Assembly: GCA_016098155.1 (NCBI GenBank)
Contig: JAAAJB010000067.1
Coordinates: forward strand, 1-64,000
Length of the DNA: 64,000 bases
Source: Actinomortierella ambigua
Taxonomy: Eukaryota > Mortierellomycota > Mortierellomycetes > Mortierellales > Mortierellaceae
Direction: 5' to 3'
Made by a program: the position numbers and the translations under genes. The notes below the pieces were generated by a model. It was not told the DNA's origin and made no database searches. It worked only from the letters and a program-made list of their open reading frames with translations. Within the stretch, counting starts at the first letter, position 1. Each line of letters begins with the position of its first letter. Shown here in pieces: positions 32,929 to 47,600 of the stretch.

Positions 32929-34668
32929 TCAAATGTTGGTGTTTTGCTGCTGTGGTGGATGAATGGGTGCAGAATAAAGTGGGGTAATTCGGGAGAAGGA
33001 GTGAAATGGAGAAGAATGAAATGCCTTGTTCTCCTAGAATGTGAGCGTTGCTGGATCTTTTTTTGGTTTAACAGTTGGACACACGAGCAGGAGGAGGCAC
33101 AGGTTGCAGCCAACGGCTATTAGCTAAAGAAGGAAGGAAGGGAGGAAGGAAGCAAGAGGAAGAGAACTGGACAGAGGGACGAGTCAAGTGGTCGGAGGGT
33201 GGGGCGTGATGACAAGAGAAGAACGAGAGTCGTCTGTTTCAATGGAGTTGAAATGCACAATGGCACGACAAGGTGGAGAGTGGGAGAGGGTGAGAAGAAG
33301 AGTAGTAGAAGAAAGACAGAGAAAAATGTGAAGGAAAGAAAGAAAGACAGACAGAGAGAGAGAGTGTGTGTGTGTATGAGAGAGAGAAGGAATAGACGGA
33401 GAGATACGAGGAAGTAGGAGAAGAGGAAGAAGAAGAGGAGGAGGACAAAGGGGGTGGAAGAAGAAGAGAAGGTGAGTTTGCAGAGAATGAGGAAAAAAAA
33501 AAGGGCGAGTTCAGTTTCTTGCCCCTGGCCATTTTGTGTCTTTTTCTCTCTTTTTTTTTCTGGGAGAGCAGATGGGGGGGGGGCGGGAAGGAGGAAGGGG
33601 TGCTGGAGTCTGGCAGGTTTATGTCCACCCACCTATTGCGGTGGTTGCTCTGTTCCATTGCTCCCTCTCCGTCTCGGCAGGTAGGTAGGGTAGAGAGGTC
33701 CCCTTTGTTCCTCCTCTCTGTTGTGTTGAGGAGGAGGAGGAGGAGGGGGGTGGCAACAAGGGCATTGGCTCCTTCTTTTCTTCTTCCTTCTCGTCTTCTT
33801 CTTGGTCGTCGTCTTTCCTCCTTCACGTAAAAACTGACTGGCAAGATGCAATCTCCTGCAGCTCTTGTGGGTGGGCGGATCACAGAAATGATGGCGGCAT
33901 AGCGAGAGCTGCTGACCAACTGATGGTGCCTGAAAGACAATTCAATTGGACACAGTCTTTAGAGGCGACTCGGTATCATTCCTTCTTCTTCCCTTTTCCA
34001 TGCTCTCCGAATCACAGGGCACTGGCATATGCGTAGCATATGGTCCGGCCACAACAGACACAGTCAGCTATGCCAAGCCCGTGCCAGAATGGATGTGATA
34101 AAGATAGAGGGAGCAAACAGCTTTGCGCTTTAGCTCTTTCATTGTTGCCACCAAAGCCAGCCTCGGATTGAACGAAATGATCGTCCTCCATCATTCGGCA
34201 GCCCTATTCGTGGCAAACCGGTCATTGCCTGCTGTGTCTCTGAAACTATGTTTGGCGAACAGAGAGATACCCCATGGCTCATCTGGTCTGTTCTTTCTTC
34301 CTCCAATGCTACCACACTCCTGTTTTTGATCGATCATTGTTGGTAACCAAAAAAGAATACTGGGAAGTGCTTCATACAATACACGTATGCGAGGGGTGTT
34401 TCCATCCCCCCTTTTTCTTGCCCCCCCCCTATTCCCTCCCACCCCGTTGTTTCTGGTTGATTGTCTCTTGTAAACGAGTCCTAGAGCTCGCCATGCTGCA
34501 GGCCCGATGGATGCTGCTTCTGAGCATCAGTCAGTGGCACGTACTATGATGACAAAACGATATAAAAAGTGTTGCAAACAAGTCCAGCCGTTAGCTTGGG
34601 TGTTGTAACTCCTCTAAAATTTTAAGACAAGCCAGCTTCTGAGATAGCAGCACATGAGAACATATGGT
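32929..34668. other. intergenic, low-complexity purine/pyrimidine tracts
   Basis: From 33100 to 33850 the plus strand alternates GA-rich and CT-rich tracts (AGAGAGAG near 33352, GGAGGAGG near 33730). These open long spurious frames on both strands. No family motif or coherent exon chain is seen. Confidence 0.5.
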
Positions 34669-35713
34669 TCAATTTTTTTTGGGGGGGGGGCGGAGGAGGG
34701 GGTCATGTGCCCATAGTTTCTTCGTTACCATAACATCCATGCTCTTGACCATGGTCACCTTGCCATGTTCGTCCTTGTCGACAACAAAGATGGCTTGCAT
34801 GCCCTTTGGTCCCACTGGGATAAACATCCGACCGGGTGCCTTGAGCTGATTGATCAGTTCCTTGGGCATATTCTCAGCCGCTGCGCCTACATGAATGCAA
34901 TCGTATGGTGCCTCGCCTGGAAATCCGCCCCGACCATCTGCCACCTCGAAGCGCACGCGTCCACTGTCCAACAAGGCTGCGTTATCTGCTCGCACGTTCT
35001 CTTTGGCCTTTTCGACCAACTCTGGGATGTGATCCACTGCAAACGAGATTCCAAATGAATGTGGTTAGAGACGCATAGTGAGCACCACACATGCACAAAC
35101 AAAAAAAAAGTACATCTATTGCCGTATCTGAATGGTCTCCACTTGCCTCCAACAACTCGTCCTTCCGGTCCAACGATATGGGCGATGCAAGTTGTCAGGT
35201 ATCCACTTCCACTTCCCACATCGAGTACTAACATCCAAAAAAAAAAAGAGATATTGATGTGAGACTTTGCAGACAAGACAACGCCGATGTAAAAACAAGA
35301 GCATCTTTCTCCAAGCCCGAGATTAATTAATTGCCCACGGTATGGTTTAAAATACCTTTAGCGCCTTTGTCCAAGCAGCTCAGCAGAGCCTCTAGGGCAG
35401 CAGCATGCATGTGAGGTGCCGAGATGGTGGCACCATATCCGATTGTTTGAGGCGCATCCTATTTTACGAAGAAAAAAAAAGAGACTTTCTTAGAACACCC
35501 GATCTCTAAGAGGCTCAGACCATCTCGATCACCCGAAGAAAAGACGCGAAAAAAAAACTCCGTTGTCGCTACCTCATATGGCCTAAACTTGGAATAATGC
35601 TTTCGGTCCACCGCCAACATAGCATCGCGGACAGTTGGGGTGGCAATCAGATGCGCCTGAGCAAGGCGCTGTATCAACTCCTCGTTGGTAGAGCCCGAGC
35701 ACCTCCAGGCCAT
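34669..35713 (-). CDS. PCMT1: protein-L-isoaspartate O-methyltransferase
   Basis: Four exons: 35713-35573, 35458-35356, 35227-35147 and 35036-34669, giving 230 residues, the usual eukaryotic length. The enzyme transfers methyl from S-adenosylmethionine to isoaspartyl residues of aged proteins, starting their repair. Visible signatures are [18 protein letters not shown] at the N-terminus, [39 protein letters not shown] (substrate loop), [20 protein letters not shown] (SAM-binding motif I), and [14 protein letters not shown] followed by [12 protein letters not shown]. The third intron has a GC donor (AG/GCAAGT) and a normal TGCAG acceptor; the GC reading is required to keep the frame and to join VVG to [14 protein letters not shown] 35713 was chosen by homology; no upstream in-frame ATG is present. 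Confidence 0.93.
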
Positions 35714-35954
35714 GGTTGAACAGAAGCGTAAAAGTGGCAACAGGGAAAGAGGTGTGCTATAGTTTTGGAAGCAGAGGCGCGAGGGACTACAAGGAGAAAG
35801 AAAAGGGTTGGCTGGCTCTTAGGATGCAGTCGGCAGAACGAAGAATGTAATGCGATGAATTGAGATGAGAGAGAGAAAGGCTGTGTGCATGTATGGGTGT
35901 GTGATGTGTGGTGTGTGGGTGAGGGTGTGTGTATTTGTTCAGTCTCCTCTATCC
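35714..35954. other. 5' region of the isoaspartate methyltransferase
   Basis: GT-rich microsatellite (about 35880-35935) and AG-rich leader. No coding exon. Confidence 0.45.
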
Positions 35955-36216
35955 CTAAAAAAGACTCGCTCGTAAAGTTTCAAATTTAGACAGGATGTAA
36001 TCGCTTGTAATGGTGCCTTGGCCACAATTCTCGCAATGGTTGCAGCGCATATCTTGCCTCTTGCTGTGATTCTTGAGAGGCTGGTCAACCACCAATTTCA
36101 GCTGGGCACTCTTTGAGCTTCTTAATATTGGAAACACACTTGTCTAACAATGCCAATGCTCTCCCCTCACAAACCAAACTGAGTTGGTGACAGCGGGTTT
36201 GCATCATCCGATCCAT
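35955..36216 (-). pseudogene. possible small Cys-rich gene or frameshifted remnant
   Basis: On the minus strand an ATG at 36216 opens MDRMMQTRCHQLSLVCEGRA, then LALLDKCVSNIKKLKECP, and ends after about 43 codons. An overlapping second frame continues as SAQLKLVVDQPLKNHSKRQ, then DMRCNHCENCGQGTITSDYI, stopping at 35955. Both halves look like ordinary protein, and the CxxCxxC cluster looks like a zinc site. Joined, they would make one small protein of about 85 residues, but a one-base shift or an unseen intron is needed. It could be a live gene with a sequencing error, a decayed gene, or chance. It sits between the 3' end of the eIF4E-family gene and the methyltransferase promoter. Confidence 0.3.
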
Positions 36217-36297
36217 GAAAGTGCTAGTTTGTGGTGTGGTACATGATTAAGAGAGCTTTGTATTGCATTTCATGTGAGGATGGAGAAGGGACCCAAA

Positions 36298-36318
36298 GGA
36301 CGCAACAACCATGCGTCC
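36298..36318. other. 7-bp inverted repeat downstream of the eIF4E-family gene
   Basis: GGACGCA and TGCGTCC are separated by 7 bases and form a perfect stem. It lies about 70 bases past the stop codon and could be a 3'-UTR hairpin. Confidence 0.4.
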
Positions 36319-36388
36319 CAGGGAATATGCAAAAAGATGAGGTAGGGAGTGAGGAAACAGCGGAACAAATTATATAGCAAAACGTGAA

Positions 36389-39300
36389 TTATTGTCGCTG
36401 TTGCAGCCTTTGCTGATGCTTGGCTTCAGATGCTGCCATCGCCGCCGCTGTCATGGCTCGGACCTTCTCCTCCCGCAAACGCTCTCGCTCGGCGCGCTCC
36501 TTCTCTAGTCGCTCCTTGCCGAGCTGCATGATCCGCTCGATATCACTCGGGCGTTGGCCAAGAGGCGATGCCGCCGCCATTTGCTGCTCACGCTCACGCT
36601 TAGCAGCCTGCTCTTGCGCAAAAGCTTGGAACGACTGATATCCTCGATGACCTCCTCCGTTTTGAACCGGGCTACTGAGTCCTGAAGAAGCATGATGATG
36701 GCCGTTGATAGGAGATTGCGACGAAGTCGTGTTGGTGGTTGGAGGGTGCGTCGCTGCGGGGGGTACATGCGATTCTGTGCCAGGCGGTGCTCCTTCCTGG
36801 GCTGCTATGGCACCTGCTTCCTTGGCGGCGGCTTCCTTGGCAGCTGCCTGCTTGGCCATCTTCTCCTCCTTCTTGCTGTCAAAGTGCTTTTTGTACTTGG
36901 CAGTGCGCACCAGTTCCTCAGCTCCACTAGACGCAAGCTCCTGTGCAAGACGTCCTCGGATATGTGCCAGAGCCTCCGGTGTGTCGTCGGATCCTATCCA
37001 CACTTCAATACGGTCACCACGTGCTCGACGAGCAAAGACTATTTCGTTTGGATGTGTTTTAAAAAATAAAAATAAAAATAACATGCGGGTTAGAAAATCG
37101 TAAAAACCTTCACTAATGTTCATGTCCTTTCGATCATTGGATCACCACTTTACCTGCACCAGTGCCTTCGCCGTTCAAATCAAGGACATCGCCCGCCATG
37201 AGAATGAGCACGGTTTCCCAGACAACATCGAGAAGAGCTCGTGGAGCACAGATAGTAAGTCGGCCTCCATACTTGTTTCTCGGATCTTCCCAGATGGGCT
37301 TGATACCCTTCTTGAACCAGTGCAGGTTTTGGTTGACCTTCATCAACCCCGGGCGGACACGCTCGCGGACATACTTCCATGACGTTGCAAACTGAGGCAC
37401 CGTATGGCACGTGAACAGAGGCGTGATAGCACTCGAGTAGGCGTCTTGTACACCATTCTTGTCCTTGGCTCGTGATGTATCCGAGAAGAAGAGCGTCCTG
37501 AAACACAATGAAACAGTAGTGATGATTGGTTAGGTTGGGTCATTCTCCTTTCCAACCAGCCCTTTTTCATATTAATTTGTTTGTTTGTTTGTTTGGTTTG
37601 GTTTGTTACCATTCATCGGAGAGCGGCATTTCGTCTGGGTACTGCCGATCAGCCAAAAAGGTCCGGATGCGCTGGAGCTCTTCCAGTTGAGCGTCGCCTT
37701 TGGCCCAGTTGGGGAAAAAGCCCTGTTGGATCATCGGTGTCGTGACTGGCAGTCGACTGTAATAGTCATCGTCATCGTCGCCAAACTCGCCTCCAGGCGT
37801 CATGGGCGTCATAGGGGTGCGCGGAGGGTGCTGCATAGGTCGCATCGAGAAGTAATCGCCCGTTCCATCACGACGTGGCGAAAACACAGCCGGTCCACCT
37901 TCGCTCACAGTCTGGAGGTGGGTGCCATGGTTCAGTCGTGTGGTCGTCAGGCGAGCAGGGCGCGGTCCCCGGCGATTGAGCTCCATTGGCGTCTCCGCTA
38001 CTGAAGCACCTGAAACGTCATTGGACGTCGTCTTTTCTGACGGGCTCGATGGTTCTTGTCCTGCCGACACAGACTCGCCACTATCCGAGTGCGATCCATT
38101 GGTCATCGCATCCAGCGACGAAGGTGGCGCGAGTGTGCGAGGGCTGGTCGGAACAGACGACATGGCTGAGCCAGTCGCTGCCATGTTGTGTACAGGAACC
38201 CATGATGGTGTTTGAGGAACCGGCGGAATATCGTCTGGATGCATATCTTTCTCGGCCCGACCTCGATTTTTCGAGCGAGAGCGAGAGCGCGATCTGGAGC
38301 GAGACCTTGTCTTCTTCTCAGGTGCCCCTGTTGCTTCTTCCTCGCCAGCCTCCATGACCGATGGTGGTGCTGCCGTTGCTGCCTCGTCCTTAAAAGCCTT
38401 GGTCTCACCCTCTACCTTTGCTTCCTTGTCCGCTGCGTTCTTTCGGCTTCGAGATCGTCGTCGACGGCTGGAAGGTGTCGTTGGCGTGGTAGGTGAGATT
38501 GGAGTCGGTGCATTTGCCTGCGCTGGCGATGGGTTGGTGTTACTGTTGACAAGGTTGAGAGGAGGGGGTGCAGCCTTGCGAGTGCGCGATGATAAAGTTG
38601 AGGTGGATGAGTCCGAAGGCGCGTCAGGATCGGAGGGCATCGTCGAAGCCATCGATACTCCTGTAGGTTTTGTAGATGGCGACGATGAGGCAGAGGGGGC
38701 AGCGCTGGTAGCAGTCTTTGTTCGAGCACCAGGGGGCCTATATGGCTGTGATGCAGACAAGGTTGGAGCTGCTGCTGCTGCGGCGACGCTGGATTCTGGC
38801 TCGTCTAAGGTGACCATGGAGGCCCACGACATGCGCTTGTCAGCTGCAGAGAGTGTTGTGTTGCCTACAGCATATGGTGGCAATGAGCCATGGTCAACGC
38901 GATCAAGTTGCTCTTCTTCCCGTGCTTCCTGTCCTGTTTGGTGCTCAGATGGCCTCGTCTGAAGTGGTGGCTCATTCTTGTGTCCTTGGCCAGAAGTGAT
39001 CTCCTCACTTGAGAGTGAATGAGCTTGAGGGTGTTGTCCTGTGTTCTCCCGTTGCTGTGCGTCCGACTTGTTCTCACACGCCTCATTTGTTGCAGACGCT
39101 CTTCTAGCTCCGGGCTCTGCTGTGCCGTCCTCATTGGAGCCGTGGCTCTCAATGTCAGCCACAGTTTGTTCCTCCTCCTCCTCCTCTTCTTCCTCCTGTT
39201 CCTCTTGCAGATTTTCTGGGCCGACAGTGCCGACCCTTGTCCACAAATCGAGCTCAGCATCACTGGCTCCCACAGGTAGACCATGCTGAACAAACGAGCT

Positions 39301-40254
39301 TGCAGTGGAGGCTGAGAGTTTGATTGTCAGCGTGGAGGATGGTAGCAGGGAGCTCGAATGGAACAGCTGTGGTTTCCGCTTGCGCGCAAAGGGCGAGATG
39401 GGGAGTGAGACATGCGCTTCAGCACCAGGGAGCTTGAGGCGAGGAGTGGTGTAGGCAGATGGGTACTCGTGGGGGACTGAGTAAGCGAAGAATGGCGGGA
39501 CGGAAACTGCTGTGCGATCACGACCCGATCTGCTCCCGACCATAGAGGCAGGTCTTGAGCCCGCCGGGGACGTAGTTGACGCAAATGAAGGAGCAAAGCT
39601 CGACGGAGCGGGTGACTTTGGCGATTGATCCAGCAAAGTGCTGGAGCTGGATGGGACGGAGCCGGCGAGTGCAGGCTTGGAAGGGGGCGAAGTGGTGGGG
39701 GTTGATTCGACAGAATGTTGGTCAGAAGTCAGTGCCAGTGAGCTGTCCAACAAAGCGGTCTTCGTGGGTGCAGCAGCTGTGGAGGCTGTGGAGGAACCAT
39801 CTGTTACTGCTGAGGTCGATGCAGATGCACTAGGGGTACGTTCTTCGAGAAGATCTACCGATGCCTTCGCGATAGCGTCCTTGAGATCCTTGACAGTGAC
39901 AGTCGAACCGTTCCTGCTATGTGTGCGAAAGTGGGTCTTGAGCTGCTCATGCCCTCGCGGCAGTGGAGGAGCAAGGGTCGTCGCCGACGACGACGGGTCT
40001 TGCAGAGGTTTTAACGACTCGTTCTCCCGAGGGCGATGTGCGAGGGCTGCTGTGGGCGAGTTGCCGCCAGTAGCATTGCTGTTGGCGGACAGCGGCGGGA
40101 AGACAAAATTGGGATTCAGCATGGGCACCGACCCAAAGCCACGCGACTTGCGCCTCGCCTGCATCATGGCCTGGCGCTCTGTGAGCGAAGAATGGTCCGC
40201 TGATGGACTGTGTTCATTTGCAAAGCTGGTCGAGTCCTGGCTGCCGTCTTGCAT
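36389..40254 (-). CDS. eIF4E-family cap-binding protein (4E-HP/class II-like) with giant N-terminal extension
   Basis: Three exons: 40254-37610, 37497-37154 and 37038-36389, giving about 1,212 residues; a normal eIF4E has 200-250. The cap-binding fold starts at the split Trp codon near residue 882 (EMPLSDEW/TLFFSD). It contains LHWFKKGIKPIWEDPRNKYGG (second cap-stacking Trp plus Glu), LLDVVWETVLILMAGD, and GAVFARRARGDRIEVWIGSD. The first cap-stacking Trp of class I is not present where expected; an aromatic Tyr (VQDAYSSA) is nearby, as in animal 4E-HP, a translational repressor. The first 880 residues are Ser/Thr/Pro/Ala-rich with an acidic Glu run (about 12 residues) and an RSRSRSRS-type cluster. 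The C-terminus is Gln/Ala-rich. ATG 40254 is the first in frame; an upstream spliced start is possible. Confidence 0.85.
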
Positions 40255-41143
40255 TGTGGATGTCTCTTGTGGAGGGATGGGGTTGTTGGCGGGGGGAGGT
40301 GCGGGGGAATCGCTTTGCAATCTCTGCTTGAGGTTGAGGGTGGAGCTTCTATTCCTCGCTCTCTTTCAAGTCGTATGAAGGATGACTAATGCGATTGCAA
40401 GCACACACGCAGGGACAATACAAAGGCGAAGGAAGAGGGGGTAGGAAGAGAAAGGGAGAAGAGAAAGAGAAAGAAATGAAATGAGTGGAATGAAAAGAAG
40501 GATGAGAGGAGAGAAAAACGTGCGAGCTGGCCCTAAACTTTGTTTTTCACTCTCTTGGGTCAGTGGAGTGTCTGAGACTCACTGTTGTTCACAATGCGAG
40601 CACAAGAGTTGAGAGCAATGGTGAGGCACACAGTTCATTTATCCATGATTCCATTCTTCTCGACAAGTACGATAACGGCATGTGTGGATCTCTGCTAGCG
40701 TGGAGCTGAGAGCAATCAACCGTTGGGGAGAGAAGCCACAGGGGAGAAGAGGGTAACGGACAGGGGCGGGGGGGGGGCAATGCAAACACCTTGTCCCTTG
40801 CAGCATCAATCCTCCTGCTCTCGAGTCTAAGGTGGATGATGATCATGATAGTGGTGGTGCTGCATGAGTGTTGAATGTGTGCGTGTGTGCGTGTGTGCAT
40901 GTGTATGTCTGTTTGTCTGCTGTATGTCTGTGTGCGTGATGGGCGTGGGGAGGGGACCGAGCAGATTGTGTATCTGTCACTCTCCCACTCCCACTCTTAA
41001 TCTTGCTCTCTTTCTCCAAAGGTGGGATGGTATGGTACAGCTTCGACCAGCAAACAAAAGGGCGGTTGATCCTCGGCACACATCGGAAGGGTTCGTCAGA
41101 CCCAAGGTGGACATTCCAAGTTAGACATGTTGAGTTATATTCG
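40255..41143. other. intergenic region
   Basis: AG-rich leader of the eIF4E-family gene (40430-40520) and a GT-rich microsatellite (40870-40945). No gene is supported. Confidence 0.5.
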
Positions 41144-41583
41144 CTACCACTGTCTCCATTCATGAAAAGATGCTACGGCTCCTGCAAGTCCTGCATTCCA
41201 GTTCCACTGCGCTGCTCGCTTAACCTTGCCCCACATACTTGGCTCTCGCCTCCGTCGCCCCGAGATGGCAAGAATGTTCATTGTCTGAAGGAAGTCCTAT
41301 TGGTAGTGAAGGCAACCAAAAAAAATAAAAAGACCGTCAGCTCTCCACATGCCTGCACGAAAAGCTCTGCAATGCACCACTTTCTCTGGGGGGCCAGAGT
41401 ATTTACCTCATCACGAGCAAGCAAGGGAAGACCGTATTCGATTGTTCGTCGAAAGGCTTGCAGTGTTCGCTCAAAGGACTGGGTATCCCGGCGCAATTGA
41501 TCTGAGAGGATCCCATACACCGTTGCTGACGCGAGCACGCCTCCAGTGAACCCCAGCACTGACTGGGAGACTGGCATCGTCAT
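41144..41583 (-). CDS. MICOS complex subunit, Mic12/Mic13-like
   Basis: Two exons, 41583-41407 and 41296-41144, giving 109 residues. The N-terminus MTMPVSQSVLGFTGGVLASA, then TVYGILSDQLRRD, shows the single Gly-rich membrane helix and following YxxLSxQ-like pattern of the Aim5/Mic12 and QIL1/Mic13 proteins. The second exon contains MWGKVKRAAQWNWNAGLAGA and ends HEWRQW, resembling the conserved WN-containing C-terminus. These small inner-membrane proteins stabilise crista junctions by bridging the Mic60 and Mic10 modules. Length fits (106 in yeast, 118 in human). The intron is 110 nt with GTAAAT donor and CAATAG acceptor, phase 0. The assignment rests on short motifs, so an alternative small mitochondrial membrane protein is possible. 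Confidence 0.65.
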
Positions 41584-41797
41584 TGCATCAGGAGTAGCCT
41601 CGGGCGAGGATGGAAGAAATGGCGAAGCGCTGGGTGGATTCCTGAGGCAAATGGAGAGGGGAGGGCGGAGATGGAAGGGGCGAGTGCGTTGTGGTGAAAG
41701 AGGACCAATGAAAGAGATTTAATGTCAAAGACCCCCATTGATCTGCATTTTCCGCGATGAGAAATTTTGGTGGCGTTTGAACAAAGGAAATTTACTT

Positions 41798-44654
<2,857 letters not shown>

Positions 44655-47600
44655 ATGGCTCGACCAGGCCACTGTTTCCAGGTACTACACAGGCATCGAT
44701 GCCCATGGGGGCATTCCTTGTTACTCTGGACCATCGTCTTGCTGGCCTCTTGCTTGAGAGCTGGTTACTCGAATGTCTTGGTCGACCGCCATGCCCCACC
44801 TCATCAACCGGCCCCTCAGGATGAACGGCCGTTGCAGCATTCCACACCACCCCTTGATTTCCAACTTGTTCAACCTTTACCGCTTCCCAGCAACCCCTTT
44901 GCGATGGGCAACAAGCAAGCAGCAAAAGTATCGAGTGACGAGCGAGTGTTTTCCTCCTTTGCTGCTGTTGTTGAACCCTCTCACTCTCATACCAGCGAGC
45001 AACACCCTCACCCATGGGATGGACCACGCAAGCGTCAACTTCCCCCGTGGAATACCAACTCGAATGTTCATGCGGGCCAGGCGGACTCAGAGAGCGCAGA
45101 GGCGCCTTTATTAAGCGACGTCTCCCTTCTTGAAGACTTTGAGGACGAGGATTCATCCGAGCAAGGTATGCCGCTCCGCATGCTACTTTTTTTATTTCAC
45201 GGACAAAGGATTTTCGCCTTTGTTACAACTCGCCACATTTACTAACCGCTGCGTCTTGTCTCAGACTCGCCCTCAGGCACGGGAGGTATCAACGTTGCCG
45301 CAAATCGATCGCCGGCTTTGGCAACACCTCAGTCACCCCCAGTAGCGAGCTGGATATGCGACTCCCATATCACTCAGGGGCCTGGCTGGAACGGATCATT
45401 CCATAGCAACACACCAGAAGGAATGTACACAGGTGGTGCAAGGACATGCACTTGGACTGTCCAGACCGTCAACGATACATCTGGGCGCTATGTTGTAGCG
45501 CTTGGGTTTACCAACAACTTTCAACTAGTGTGCGGGTAACGTTTATTTATGACATTTTCTGTCCACCTCTCTGAGCGAGAGACCCCATACTCAAAGTGAT
45601 TAATGCAGATGGATTGCGAGAGGCTCTCGAGTGATTAACGGACATGTGATTCTCTACGTTGCTTGCCATATACTTCCTTTAGAATGGACTATCTGACACT
45701 CTACGACGGCGACGACACGGGGTCGCCTGTCATCGCCAAACTATGTGGCAACATCTGGCAGAGCCGTACACAAACCTTTTACTCGTCGGGGACAACAATG
45801 ACGGCTGTCCTCACCATCAGTGCCAACTCGCCAGGAGGTTATGGCTTTACTGCACAGTGGAGCTCCGTCAGTATGTGATGTTTGTGTGGTCAGGAAAAAT
45901 GCGCATTGTGACTCCTGAGAATACCAGCAGCATTTTTCTTTCTTTGCCCGCCTTCCCGCCTTCTTGCACTTACTAATCCCGTCACGGGCTGTGGAAAAAA
46001 AATCTCTACTATAGGCCGCTGCGATGTGTGCGTTGGGGCAGGAACAGGAACGTGCAACAATTTTAAATGCCAATGTATCGGCAAGCGCGATGGACCAGTT
46101 TGTGAACGAGGTAACGAAAGTGTGATAGTGAGCACACCACAACCCAGGACTGTGGTCTATGCCTCCTATTTCCCTCATCTCGGGTTTGGCTGCTTACCTT
46201 CATTCACCCCTCCATATGTCACTGGATGCACATAGAAACAACTGGTACCAAGGACTTTAAGCCTCGATCGCAACATTCTATGGCCTACGACGCCCGCAAC
46301 GATATGGTCTACATCACAGGAGGCATTGATGCGAGCGGCAGTGTTCTGTGGGATATGGTGTCGTACAGTTTCTCCAACAACAAGTGGAACGCCATTTCAA
46401 CGAACCGTGCTCCTCGTCCGCGTTATGGTCACTGTTCGTTTGTCCACAATGAGAATCTCTACATCTTTGGCGGTATGTATGTCACCTCATCGGCAGAGAT
46501 ATGGATGTACAATGGCAAAACCTGGACCGAGCAGCAGCCAATCAACCGCGATAGCCAGCCTCGAGGCACCGTTGGATCATCTTGTGTGCTGGTTACCAAT
46601 GCCAACGTCACCACGCTCTACGTCTTTGGTGGCACTGATAAGGAGGGTCAGATCAGCCGAGAGCTTACCACGTACAACTTTGAGTCTGGAAGCTGGGCGC
46701 CAGCCAGTCACCGTAACGCGGTCCCATTGACAGGCGCAACAGGTGTCTACCACAAAGCGACCAACTCGATTTACTATTTTGGAGGTACAACAAATCAGAC
46801 CACCCGCAATGTCGTCATCTACCAATATGCCATCCAGGAAGCACTATGGTACGGACTGCCACCTCGGGTTGACCCGTTTACATACAGCCCTGTGCCACCA
46901 GCCACACCTGTGGGATCACCGGCAGGAGCATCTTTAACGCCATCATCACCCGACGACAACGATGACGACAACTCGGACGGGGTAGTGGTGCAGACCGTGA
47001 ATGCGACCTACGAGCCACCAGTGATGTACGACAGTGTCTCAAGCGTTTGGGCACCGGCGGATCTTGCAGGCGATGATTACGTTGTGATGTTTGGCGGTAT
47101 GATACCATATGGCCCAGGCGTCAGGCTGCGCGAATCTAGTCAGCGATGTTACACTCCAACACTCGTGGTGTATGATCTTAATTGTCAAAATTGGACCACA
47201 ATCGACATTCTCGACCCCAAACCACTTCTGAGGGCCAACCACACTATGCTGGTCAGACCGCCAGGTAGCGCGGGTTCAAGCAAGACAAACTGGACTGCGT
47301 TCATATTTGGCGGGTTTGATGGCCAGGACCATAACGACATGGTCAACATCACTATACCCCTGGGAGACCAAAATGCAGGCGTCACCAATAGCTGTCGAGG
47401 TATGTACACTAATATGGGGCTCCGTATCCATTGCATCCTTTTTTATACGAGGTTGTTAAGGAAGAAGCTCACCCACTCTTATCTTTTTATCTTTTCTGCC
47501 ACGATACTTTCTAGCACTCCGCTGGTGCAGTATGTATGACGACTGCATGTACTGCAACCGTAAACCCTACTGCTCTTTTGTCGATGGACTTTGCCTATTC

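Noticed and set aside
33239..33940. 233-codon open frame on the minus strand
   Set aside because: Ser/Phe/Leu runs arise from GA/CT microsatellites; no family signal.
34974..35276. Minus-strand frames reading through the methyltransferase introns
   Set aside because: They break the conserved methyltransferase order; the spliced model restores it exactly.
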